Below, piece after piece: positions 36,025 through 49,400 of a stretch of DNA of 64,000 bases. This stretch comes from Protonemura montana (Eukaryota; Arthropoda; Insecta; Plecoptera; Nemouridae): assembly GCA_947568835.1 (NCBI GenBank), contig OX387602.1, positions 29,347,633-29,411,632 on the forward strand, given 5' to 3'. The position numbers were made by a program, and so were the translations under genes. The notes beneath the pieces were generated by a model. That model was not told the DNA's origin, searched no databases, and saw nothing but the letters and a program-made list of their open reading frames with translations. The number at the start of each line of letters is the position of its first letter. Position 1 is the first letter of the stretch.

Positions 36025-39000
36025 TCAATCAAGCTTTTCTGCATCTGCAAGCTCTTGGGCAGCCTTGGCTTTCAAAGCCTGTGCCGTAGCTAGTACTTTG
36101 TTGAGTGTTATGTCAACCTTGACCATCTCTTTTTTCACCTGAAATGGATGGTAACATGAAATTAGCTGGGGAATTAATGAATATAAGACAACAACAAGCA
36201 AATTTTAGAAATTGAAATAACATATGTACACAAGTATTACCAAGAAAATTGGAGAGTAAAATTGGGAAAAAGAAGAAAATTAACAAGATTAACTTATGTA
36301 TATAAATCTTTTTGGGGGTGGAATGCATGGAAAGGGTTAGAACTATTAGAGAAGGCAAAGTTTGAAGGTAAAAATGGACATGGATTTAAATTGATGGGAC
36401 AGAAATTAGGAAAGGGATTGAGATTCTAGAAAAAGGCATTGAGAGTGGAATGGGATTTATAAATCCTTTCTCCATCCAGCAACCACCACTGGGATTTCCA
36501 CTCCAATATCGAACAATATCTGGATATCCACCTTATCTGAACAGACTAATCCCCCTTCCCCAACACTTACCAAAATAACACTGCCCAGGAAAAAAAAACT
36601 CGCCACCCTCTCTAACCATACACCTACCCAACGTTTCAGAACCATGACCATAAGAATCTCTCTAACTGTGATTGTGATTTTCTTTGGTGCGTTCCCTAGC
36701 CCCATTACTGTCGCCATCTTCCTTCCCTACACTCATCCTCCGTCTTGTGTCACACTATCTATCAACCATTGTCAGGCATGATTAAAAAAATTATGTTCAA
36801 TCAGGACGTGTAGCAAAAATGTGATTTATTTAAACAGGGTCCAGAATGCTCATGAGTTTAGTTTTTAACTCAGACTTGCAAAAATAAAAAAATTCTAATA
36901 CCAATTAACAAACAAAAAAGATTCCGATTCCATTTTAAGATTTTGAAACCAAGTTCCCAATAAAATTCAATAAAAAAAGAGGAAAAAATAAATATTCTTG
37001 TGTATCGATGAACAGGAAACATGAAGAAAATAAAGGTAAATAATTGTTTCTGAAGTATGGTATTCTGCATGATTTCTAGCCAAGGAATTCAGTATGTGAC
37101 AGTGTAACCTACACATGAATTAGACTTTAGTTCATCAATACAATCAAGTCCAAATGCAAAAGTATACTGTTCAATAATGACAATAAATGGTGTCACACAG
37201 AACTTAAGAGATGGTTAAGCCCATAACAAAGTGATTATTAGTGAAGGTCCTTCACGTCAGCTGTGGCCCTCAGCTCAGCAATTGATTCATTTTGAGTTTA
37301 ATCAAAATTCTGATTTTGATTCTCTCCATTCATAAATAAAACTCCCACTTTCATCAGTTCAAAAAAGAAAAATTGAAAAAATTCTAATATTGATCCCAAC
37401 AAATGTATCGATTATTTCTATTCTTATTCCGTCCCCTGCATTTAGAGAGCTTCTAGTTTACTTTGAATAATTAGTTGATAAGAGTGCCAAGAGGCTGTGT
37501 AATTGCTGTTGGAAGAAAAATACTTTAAATCAGGAATTTAAGATGGAAGAAATTAAAAAAAACCTAGGACCCACAGCTTGCTATCAATGTGTAAATAAAT
37601 AAACAAATAATAATTACCATTTCATCCAGGTCATTTTTCTTTTTGTTCACAAATTCCTCACACTTGTTCTTGGTATCAATCCAGTACTGTGCTTCATCTT
37701 TCTGCTCTTTAATTATTGGTGCAAGCTTTTCACGAACCGCATTCTCAGAGTTCATTTTCTCGCCAACATTGGCTAGTTCCCTAAGGATTCAAAAATTTAG
37801 AATACATAAAAAAAAAAAAAAAACTAATGGGTGCCTATGTTTTGACAGATTTCCACATGCAGAAAGGTGTTCTCGTATTTTAAATGAGGCACACCTTTAT
37901 GAGAGCGGAATTAGTGGAGAATAGACACCATTGATACTTGTCAAGTTTTCTATTGAAATATACTCTAAATCATTTGCTTGTTGAGTGTTTGATTTCTAGA
38001 TTCAACTTCACATAGAAAATAATTAAAATGGTCTTACAATTTGAGCTGCTGCACGGTTTTCTCCATCACAGCCAACCTGCTGTCTGCTTTAGCTTTTTCT
38101 GTAGTTATAGTCTCCTTCAGCTTGTTAACTATTGCTTTTTTTTTTATGTATTCATCTTGCTTCGATTTACTCTCAATACCTAGAGTTTCCAGAGTTTCCT
38201 CTTTGTTTGAAATCTGACTTTCCTTTTCACTGTGAAAAATAAAAACATTAAAATTGAACCTAGTTTTTTGTGGTTAAGGAAATTAAGAAAATAGAAAATA
38301 AACTTAAGTTGGGCACAATGTTAGGTAGCATGAGGTTGGCAGGTTGCAGAGGTTCATTCATCTAAAAATACTACCATCACCAAAATCTAAGAGGGCAAAA
38401 TTACTGACGGCCAAGAACGAGACTTAAAATTACAGAAAATACACCAAAAAGCGTAGGAGCAAAGTTTTTTACAAATTACCAGTAAAAATGGTACATCAAA
38501 AGGTCAGTTTTTTAAACAATGACTTAACTGCTTTTATTGAATCATGGTTTTTATACAATAGACGAATTTGAATCAGCAAAGGATTTGAAATGTGAATATT
38601 GTTTAGCTATTATCTAGAATTTATAGACCTAATAAATTTGACTTGTTTTCATGCTCATTTACATTTACCATGTGCCAAGAGTGTTCTTCTTTGTCTGTAT
38701 TTAAAGAAATGGAAATAAAAACTTATAAGAATTGTATGGACCTAGTAAGATTAAATAAATATCTTTTTAATGACTTACTCCAAATATTGTTTCAATTTGC
38801 GGGCATTTTCCATGTGTTTTTCCATTTTAGATTTTATTTCCATCATCTGCTCAAACGTTTGAACTTTTTTTGACAACATTTCGATTTCTTTTTCATAATT
38901 CTGAACTTCATTATTCATTTCCTTCAGTGACTCCTTCTTAGAAAGGTCCTTCCTTTCAATTTGTTCTGGATCCATTATAACCAAAATTTTCTGCGAGTTC

Positions 39001-39704
39001 AGCTCCTCCTCTAGCTGATTCACACCTTCTTTCAGGGAATTTGTTTTCAACTTCTCTGTTTGAAGTTTACTTGTCAGTTCATTTGCCTGAGAATTCATTT
39101 CATCGATAGTAGAAGTTAACTTGGCACATGAGCTTTTCTTAGCTGATAAAAACTTGTCCATTTCAGCTAATTTGCCAGCTCTTTGGGAACGGGCAAAATC
39201 TTTTCTGTTTGATTCCTGAAGGAGATTGTCTTTCTTCTCACAAAGCTCTTGCATTTGTAACTTTTTTTCTTCTATGGAATTAATTTTTGGATAAATATCT
39301 TCCATAGCCATTTGACAGAAAGATACATAGTTATCCATCACTGCAATCCCTCCATAAGTTCTCTTATATGTAGGGGATAGCAGGTCTAACATTGAAAAAT
39401 CAGTAGCATTCTGTCGCTGAAAAAATGTTCGAAGCGGAGTGAAAATCTTCATCATAGGAAGAGTATCTTTGTATGCCTCGGGGTTTTCAAACTTCTTGAA
39501 GTCCTCAGTAGACACCGAAGTGTTGATTTTCAAATAACGTAAATATTCCACATACAAAGAAACTACAAATTCTGATACCGGTTCTTTGATGTCCTTTTCT
39601 TTGATCACCATCAATTTTGGATTAATGTGTCCAAATCTGTCTTTTATATTCACAACAAGTTCCGCCAACGATAATATGCCAGGGACAGTTATTAATGAAT
39701 CCAT
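36025..39704 (-). CDS. Nuf2: Kinetochore protein Nuf2
   Basis: Four exons on the minus strand: 39704-38779, 38229-38038, 37780-37618, 36138-36025; phases 2, 2, 0; 464 aa predicted, the usual length. The N-terminal ~140 residues resemble the Nuf2 calponin-homology fold (LLSPTYKRTYGGIAVMDNYV). After that almost the whole protein is coiled coil, with the family-like block KILVIMDPEQIERK. It works in the Ndc80 complex with Ndc80, Spc24 and Spc25 at the outer kinetochore, attaching microtubules. It is convergent with p53 and divergent from SHPRH. Start: ATG at 39704 begins MDSLITVPGILSLAEL, close to the family start. Confidence 0.9.
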
Positions 39705-40412
39705 TTTAAAGTCTAATTGTCAGAATTGATCAAAAGTAGCGCAGCCAGGACCGAAGACGAACAATATCTTGGGAAAAAGTAGTTAAGTACGCACATTGAA
39801 ACCATGCAATCAAGGTTAGGATGCTATTTGTTCCCGCCGAAGTGTAATTCACACGAACACTCACGAACCATTTCGAACATTTCCGAAGAGCGGGCGCCTA
39901 AATTTCGAAATCATTGTACTACTTTGGATCAAATACCATATATATGATTTTCTAAATTACCCTCGCTCTAGATGCTACCGTTTAATTAAATTCAATTTAG
40001 ATATTGCTTACTTTGTAATATCAAACCAATGATTAATAGTAATAATTAATAATAATAATAATAATAATATAGTTATAATAATTAATAGTAAATTTAATAA
40101 ATCAGTATGTCAGAAAACTCCACTAAACTGGGGCTGTCGTAGTGTCTCTAGTCTGTGATGGTGCTGCAGTGAACAAAGCGATGCTTGAAGGGCTGGGTGT
40201 CTTTTTATTCGATCATCGAAAATGTTATGGTATCTTTGAATGTGCTAGGTATACGCTCTAGGACGATTTTAACTAGGCTGGTATCCCTGAAGTTAGTGAT
40301 ATTTGGCTGGCGGTGAAAAGAAATACGCACATTGCAGTGACAGTATTTTGATAGCAGTTGATATTGAAAGTCATTAAACTATCTAAAGCATTAAGTTAGA
40401 TCCATTTCACAG
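39705..40412. promoter_or_regulatory. Head-to-head promoter interval of Nuf2 and SHPRH
   Basis: About 0.7 kb separates the two start codons on opposite strands. It includes an AAT microsatellite near 40040-40070. No TATA box stands out for either gene. Shared regulation is inferred from spacing only. Confidence 0.5.
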
Positions 40413-43400
40413 ATGACGAAAAGGAAGAAGTCGGTGCCTCAGCATCTTAATAAGGAGGAGAGAAACGGTTTGCAATGGGAGCTTAGTATTCCAGCCGCAT
40501 ACCAAAATTTTGAGGTTGTGGAGGCTCCTGGGTTGTTAGATGCTTCTACAACATCATCGATTCCACAGGTTTCCTCCACGTTTTCACCGTACACAGGTAA
40601 GGCTGACAGTATTTAGGAAAAACCAAACTGGAGCTCCAGCTGGAATATGACTACGGGACTTAAGTACCTATTCTCGGAACGTGACCGCTACTTAACAGCG
40701 ACCCATTAACTAGGTAAAATTGTTTGTTCAGATTGCTATAACCATAGCTGTAACGTTTCGAGAATATGTAGGTTGACTTTGCATGACCAGCGTGTCATCA
40801 CATACGAGATGCTCAAATAATATTAAATCAACTTCAGTAAAAGAAATTTAAATTGAAAACTGAAAATAACTGTCCCATACATATTTTACGTATATAAGGC
40901 TTGTCTGGCAACACCGTGTGAATTTCATCTAACTTCACGGCGTTTTGCCAGCCAGCCTGATCAATCAAAATATTGTCTTTGATCTAGCCTATAGACCGAC
41001 CATCTAACACATTCCTTTTCTGGTTATCGGTTTAGTTAGGCTGGGATTGCCTTTTGAGTCTTCTTGAAACTCCATATAGGCATAGTGCTCATTCATGCGC
41101 TTTTGAGCACACAGATAGGTATATTAGGTTAATCTCTTCACTGATTTTGGTGATCGTATGTTTGAATTAAAGTTTCACCACAGTTTTGTCTCATACCAAG
41201 GTTACCATCTTGGTTGTGGATGTTCAGATTAATTTCTGCAGCAGCCTGCGTCAAGATTTAGGAACGAGGGATGTTGGTTGTCATCCCAGGAACAATATTT
41301 TTAGACGTGGCAATTGTTTTGACAACTGCAATATCTATAGGTGTACACACGGTTTAAGCATAAAGGGTATTGTGGCAAAATGCTATGTATAAGAATGCAC
41401 ACAAAACTATCCAGTATTTTTAGTCAAATCTGAAAGTTAACAACATTTGCAAAATAGGATTTTTCCAAAAATAATTTTGAGAAAAATCGCACTGAGATAA
41501 CGCAGTCTATCGAAGTTTTTCGAAGTTAAAGAAAATGTTGACTTAAGCGTTTCGATTACAGTCATGACTAGAGATAGGAAAACCATTTTTTACAAGGCAT
41601 AGTCAACACGTTCCCCTATATTGTGTGTCCAATAGCAACTCATTCTGAGCCAAGAGCCCTGTAATTATTAACCTTATATAAAAGCTTTAAAATTGCGATG
41701 TTCAACTTTTTAGTTTGTATCTGACCAGCTGACCAGCTGACCAGCTGGGGTAACATTTTTCTGTACATGTTGATTTAAATTGCGAAATTTGGTTAAAAAC
41801 GTGTGCAATTGGGTTATAATTGTTCAAAATTAAAATCTCTATCCTATTGTGACACTTTGAGGGTGATTTGAAAGCGTTTTTTTGGTGAAATATTGATAAT
41901 TGTGTTTGAAATTTCCTGCCTAGGAAAATTGGAGCCATGTCTCACAGTTCGATTTTTATTTCATTCAAAACTTGCCTTTAAATGACCTGCAGCAGTTTGG
42001 TAATACTCTTCATGCATGCCTATGAAAGTTATTGAAGAAATTGAGCACAAACGCTGTTATTTACGTTCGTTTTAAGTGAAATAGAAATAATTTTGCAAAA
42101 AGTTTGACAGATGCATTCATTTGTTTGGTTTTTTGACCACTGCAGGGTGAACGAATTCTTAAACTTATCTTTGCGGCAGTGCATTCAGGATATTCAAACG
42201 TCAATGTCAATGTCAACGTCAATGTCAAATTCTTTTCAAAATCTCTAGAACTGAAGAGAAAAAACTTGTGAAATTGGCTTATTTTGGTTCTTTATTCAGG
42301 ATTTAATCCAACTACGTCTTTTTCACGGTGATTTTAAAGAGCATTATTATAGTAAAGTATCAAAAATATTGTTGGTGTCTTGGCTAGCAAGATGAAAAAT
42401 AGCCACTTGACAAGCCCGTGGCATTCTTGTGGAGGTTATTTACACGTCAAAAAGGTTTGGAAAGTTAAACAATCTATTAACACAACTATTGGAATCTTTT
42501 GTAAACATATTTAAAGATATTTATTGTAAATAGTATACGAAAGACAAGAAATTTCTTAAAATACGACGATTTTTCTCCATCCCCAGCCTAGACAAGATCA
42601 CACAGTTGATTCCAAGCCATCAATGATATTTGTGACAAATATGTAAATCAATAACAATCCTAACTTTCTTTGCAGGTCTTTTACACATTAAATAGGGTTT
42701 TTAAACAAACAAAACACACTTGATTAGTTTTTTATTGATAATTTTGCCAAAACTAGATTTAAAGTGACATTGACAGATCAAAGATAAACATTTGACAGAT
42801 ATCTTTCATCGAATCAGGACGCCGTGGATACTTATTTTATTTTCGAGGATGCCGTGATTATTCAACAGGTATTTAAATTCAAAACGTCATTAATGACAGA
42901 GTGCAGTTTTATCAAATCTAATCCAAATAAGCAATCTAAGTTTAATACGGTTTTCTATGGAAGTGTTTAATATTGTATAGTACTTTATGGTGTTACATGG
43001 TAGTCTATGTTATTCTATGGTATTCTATGGTATTCTATGGTATTCTATGGAGTTCTATGGTATTCTATGGTATTCTATGGTATTCTATGATATTCTATGG
43101 TATTCTATGGTATTCTATGGTATTCTATAGTATTCTATGGTATTCTATGGTAAACTATGGTATTCCAAGGTATTCTATGGTATTCTATGGAGTTCTATGG
43201 TATTCTATGATATTGTTTGGTATTTTATGATTTTGTATGGTATTATATGGTATTATTTAGAGTTATATGGTATTCTATGGTATTGTTTGGTATTCTATGG
43301 TATTGTTTGGTATTCTATTATATAGTTTGGTATTCTATGGTATTTTATGGTATTTTATGGTATTGTTTGGTATTCTATGGTGTTCTATGTTATTTTATGG

Positions 43401-46400
43401 TATTCTATGGTATTCTATGGTATTCTATGGTATTCTATGGTATTCTATGGTATTCTATGGTATTCTATGGTATTCTATGGAGTTCTATGGTATTCTATGA
43501 TATTGTTTGATATTCTATGGTATTCTATGGTATTCTATGGTATTCTATCGTGTACTATGGTATTCTATGGAGTTCTATGGTACTCTATTATATTTTTTGG
43601 TATTCTATGATATTGTATGGTATTGTATGGTATTGTATGGTATTGTATGGTATTCTTTGGAGTTCTTTGGTATTCTATGATTTTGTTTGGTATTTTATGA
43701 TATTCTATTGAGTTCTATGGTATTCTTTGATATTTTTTTGTATTCTATGATATTGTATGGTATTCTATGATATTCTATTAAGTTCTATGGTATTCTATGG
43801 TATTCTATGGTATTCTATGGAGTTCCTTGGTACTCTATTGTATTTTTTGTATTCTATGATATTTTATGGTATTCTATGGTATTCTATGGTATTCTATGGT
43901 ATTCTATGGTATTCTATGATATTGTTTGGTATTCTATGGTATTCTATGGTATTCTATGATATTGTTTGGTATTCTATGGTATTCTATGGCATTCTATCGT
44001 GTACTATGGTATTCTATGGAGTTCTATGGTACTCTATTATATTTTTTGGTATTCTATGATATTGTATGGTATTGTATGGTATTGTATGGTATTCTATGGT
44101 ATTCTATGGTATTCTATGGTATTCTATGGCATTGTTTGGTATTTTATGATATTCTATTGAGTTCTATGGTATTCTATGATATTGTTTGGTATTTTATGGT
44201 ATTCTATGGTATTGTTTGGTGATCTATGGTATTCTATGATATTGTTTGGTATTCTATGGTATTCTATGGTATTCTATGGAGTTCTATGGTACTCTATTAT
44301 ATTTTTTGGTATTCTATGATATTATATGGTATTCTATGGTATTCTATGGTATTCTATGACATTGTTCGGTATTTTATGATATTCTAGTGAGTTCTAGGGT
44401 ATTCTATGATATTTTTTTTTGTATTCTATGATATTGTATGGTATTCTATGGAGTTCTATGGTATTCTATGGTATTCTATGGTATTCTTTGGAGTTCTTTG
44501 GTATTCTATGATTTTGTTTGGTATTCTTTGGTATTCTATGGAGTTCTATGGTAGTCGATGATATTATTTGGTATTCTTTGGTATTCTATGGTATTCTATG
44601 GTATTCTATGGTATTCTATGGAGTTCTTTGGTATTCTATGATATTGTTTGGTATTCTATGGTATTCTTTGGAGTTCTATGATATTCTATGAAATTCTATT
44701 GAGTTATATGGTATTCTATGGTATTCTATGGAGTTCTATGATATTCTATGGTATTCTATGGTATTGTATGGAGTTCTATGGTATTCTATGGTATTGTTAG
44801 GTATTCTATGGTGTTCTATGGTATTCTATGGTATTCTATGGTATTCTATGGTATTTTATGGAATTGTATGGTATTTAACAATATTGTTAGGTGTTGTTTG
44901 GCACTTTTGGTTGTGGCCCTATTTAAAACTTTTGGAACGGCATCTGACAAATTTCGAAAACTTTTTAAAATATGCTTCAAGTCAAGTAAAATATAAATCA
45001 AAATGCCCACTCCCTCAAAATCTTAAGGTGCCGTTAGGCATCGGGTTCTGCTAGTACCTGTAATTATTTACGTCACCCTTTACATTATTTTCTTTTTCTT
45101 CTGTGGCACATATAAATGGGGCACATATAAAAAGCGTTTCTTCTGGAAATTTCAAGTTTTCTTTTCTTGTTTCGTATATCAGTCTTGTTTCTCGTGTTTT
45201 TAGTATGAATATTTTCATTTAATTCAAACCTATTTTGATTGTCCTTCACATACATGATTACCTCTAATATATATAGGGATGGAAGAGTTAATATTGTGAA
45301 TGCTTTAAATGCATGCCTACATGTACCTCTTTTTTTTATTGATCCGAGAATTCTTATTGCCTTCTTTTGTTTGATAAATATTTTTCGTACTCCTGTTGCC
45401 ATACCCCAAACCAGTATTCCGTATTTTAGTATCGATTGTATATTAGCATGGAACATTAATTGCTGTTGTGACCCAATGCTGTTGTGACAAATTTAACTAA
45501 CAAACAACTATGACTCTCTGACTCTAGTTTCCACGCCTCTAGTAATTCACGCCACGCTCAGCCAACCTACGGACGCAACACTTTTTCGCCTGGGATCGGT
45601 TCCTATGACTGTGGTTGCTCCAGTCGAGTCGAGGAAAACAAACTGGCCTGAATACAAAGAGGTATTCTTGACTGTCAGCGCTACAAGCAAGCTGGCGTGC
45701 ATCAAACATGGTGACAGCGTTTCCCCTGTTTCCTTTGGAGATTTCGACTTGGCTGTAATACGCTGTAAGAACAACTCCTAATTGTTCCTCTTTTATGTAA
45801 TAAAAATCCAATAGACTGCAATGTTACCTCACTTTTGTTTTACACATTACAAGCAAAGTGTCGGTCACTTTCTATATCTAATTTTCCAGGTCTTCGGGAG
45901 CCATGTTTCCACTTGAAGTTGGATTCAACTGGAGATTCGAGTGCACAAATTTCTGTGTACCTTTCGGTAGCGAATGAAAACCAAACTTCAAGCAGCAAAG
46001 GTGTAATGACCGTGTTGTCTCAGTTCTTTCCAAGTGCCAAACTTTCCTTTGACACACCAGTAGGTACGTTACACCTTCCAACAGAAAATGCTTAACCAAC
46101 CCCAGCATTATTTTGCATGGCCCAGAAAAATAATTGGGGAAAATACAGCTGGCTTCAAGTTTTTGTCCATATCTTACTATCCCCTCAATTACAGTTATGA
46201 AATATTTGGTGCAACAAATGTGTAGCCCAATCTACAAACCGGAGTTAGGTCCAAGTTTCTGAAAATCTGGCCGTAAAGTTGTTACAATTTGAGTTGCTTT
46301 GTATGATGATCGAAGTGATATTTTAGGATGATAAAATGTGAATCTGATCCATTGTATAAATCAAAGCAAAACAGCCAAAATTCACTAAATGAAGTTGGGC

Positions 46401-49400
46401 ATTTTTATCTAAGAAGGGAAACAAAACACATGCGTGCTCAATAACTTTGGAACTAGTTCATTTTGGTGTATTTTGCATCTTTGCCAAGTGTTTGCCACTT
46501 TTGGGAGTACAAATCCAAAAATTTTATACAAAATATGAAAATTTTCGTAAAATTTAAATAGTTGTAAAACTGTCACCGATTTTTCTAAAAAACACATGGG
46601 GTCTAAGTTAAAAACTCGAAAATGTACTCTGCAAATTTGGTTGAAAGTGGAGGAGGTGTTTTTTAATGGGGTAAGTTAAATTGGAGACTTCTCTCGCTCA
46701 TCAACAGAGTGCTTTGATCGGTCTTGCTTTAACATCTTCACCAACTACTTTTACAGGCCGAGCTGCCGGCAGTTCCCGGCATGACATGGCGGCACTGTAC
46801 TGCGCCGTAACGCGCCACCACCTGCTCAAAGTGGTGGACGGCACGTTGCCGGCACAGCCAACCTATCTGCGTCCCAGTCTGCGCCAGTACCAGCGCGAGG
46901 CCCTGCGCTGGATGTTGGCACGCGAAGGACCAGCACAACGTAAGTCTTCTTCCGGATTTAACTTGTATTTCGTTGCTGTGGACCTAGGAGGCTGGAATCT
47001 TGATATCTTCTTTGAAGCCTGCAAACTAGCGGACACTCCCTGTGCTCTCTTAGGGTATATTAAATATTTACATCTCGGGGTGTATGCGATCGTAGCGTCA
47101 ACTGTGAACGTAGCCACCAATCAAACCAAACATGATTTCTGGAGGGATGTGTTCTTGCATTGAAGTCTAATTGATGCATCAGAAAAACCTTGTAAAAAGT
47201 TTCACAGGAAAATTAAGTCCAGTAATTTATTTTGGGCTGAGTTAGTAGGCAACTAAATATTAGGCAACCAGCAAATTATGAATATGTTTAAGCTACAGAA
47301 AGGAGTGCAGTTTCAGCTGCAGCTGGGATTTGTCGTCCGTGGTTGAACGGTCGGCGACGGCACTTTCTTGTCCTGAAGAGAAAATGCATTTTTACATTTT
47401 TTTACGAAAATAATTTTAAAAAATATAGATATATTTTTAATTTAAAGGTGTTGGATCGCCTCCATCTTCTTTTTCTGGTAGATCTAGGGAACTAAATCCT
47501 ATTTTTTATTCTTTAATTGGGGTTGGAAAAAACTGTTTCAGCAACTAAAAAATCTCATTTTGTGCAAATTTTCTGGAAAATCCATTCTAATAAAAATGTG
47601 TATAAAAACTGGATACAACTAATAAGAGAGGCTTTTCAAAATGGTTGTCTAGACTATTTGTTCATGTATAGTTTGGTAGTGTTAACAGATTGAAGAAATT
47701 TAGGATCCACAGCTGCTACGAAAACTTTGGTTTCTGGAAAACACCGGAAAACTTCAACAGGCTCTTTTACAACGTGTGTAATTATAAGACGAAATGATAT
47801 TTTTGATTTTAAAAAGTGTCAATCTGTTGCCAATAGACGGAATGCTGAAAACCTTTGCGGGCAGCAAAGCACAAGATCGAGGTTCCAGCCTCCTTACAGT
47901 GGACCTATTTTAAAGCAGCCTGACTATGATAGGTCTATTTTGCTCATTGTTAAAACAAAAAACAAAACTGGTTGCAACAAAGTAGACCTGATTGTTGCAG
48001 CTCTCTCTGCCCAGTTGAGTTCATGGACCATCCTGGAATCACCCGGATCTTCTCCCAGTTTGCCAGGACCAGATTCCCCCTCCCCCTTGTTCTTAGACCG
48101 TTTAACTGGGACACTGAGCTGGACGCTGCCCCCGCCACCCTCGATGCCCTCTGGCGGAATCCTGGCCGATGAAATGGGCCTCGGCAAGACTGTTGAAGTG
48201 CTTGCTCTCGTTCTCTCTAACCCCAGGCCAGCCAGTCATCAGCTGCTAACGTGTAACCAGCTAGACAATAAACAGTCTGCGGCAGGTAGGGACAAGAAGC
48301 AAAGCTCTCCTTGGCTGTTTTATACAAAAGGGCAAAAAAGCAGTAAACCTGATAATTTTTTTTCAACCTGATTTAGCAGAAGATGAACCAATCAGTACGA
48401 ATATCGTTCCTGTAATGGAAAAAAATGAGACTTTACAGCAGGAAGTTGGCTTGGATTTAGCCGGGTCAGAAACTGAACCACTTACAAAAGAAGCGGCGTG
48501 TGGTGATGTTAAGGATGATGATGTTGTACAGCGGCTGCTGGGTGATGATGATGGGAATCATTGCTCAGTTGGAGAAGAAACCAAAGATATTGAAGAGTTC
48601 TTTGAGCCTGAGAAGGAAGCAAAATCTACGGTTGGGAAGAGAAAAGCGAAGACTGCTGGGCGTAAACGGTGAGTGGCGTCAGTTCTGTCAATTTTTGTAC
48701 GACTAATCGTGCTTATCAAGGGGAACTTAATAGCAGTGGCGGCCAGTGGGTAGTAACTTAGGTGGTGCACAAATAAAAATATGAGTAAATTAGGTGCCGA
48801 CAAAAAGGTAAACTGCCAGGAGATGCCCCCTTCACTCAAACCTATTTGTTCTGGGTGGTGAAACTTGATAAGATAACAGATTTCCTTCCTGTATCAAGAC
48901 CTTTTATTGAAACAACTTGTGTTATTACAGCTGTTCACTATTCACTGCTGCTAAACATACACATGCCATACTACAGACATCCTGCGTGCGCACAGCCTTT
49001 ACTCTGCAACAACTGCTGGCACGTGCAAGCGCGTGTTGCCAGCCACCAGCATTCGTTGCATTATATGCTGTTAATACATTTAGTTTTGACCACCAAATTC
49101 CAATGCGATTTAGTTGGGTGTCCATTTATCCAATCAAGCTTAGGGTACACATCTATGTCAAATTGACTACATTTCATACGAAGCTTGGAACCAATTCCAG
49201 CGTCCTAGTCTCTCGAGTTTATCCAGAGTTAGCAAGGAAAACTATATTGATATTAAATTGAACACTGAATTAACGATTGAGACGCAAAAAACTCTGCGCG
49301 AATAACTAGTGGTACCTAATTGTAAGAACTAGATCCTGGGTGAAATCTAGGAGAACTGTAATCTAAAATCCTAAATTCTAGACGCCGCCAGCAAAGCTCA

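Noticed and set aside
42973..45054. Several open frames of about 60-110 codons rich in [10 protein letters not shown]
   Set aside because: They are produced by the stop-free 10-bp satellite, which cycles through all frames; not a protein gene.
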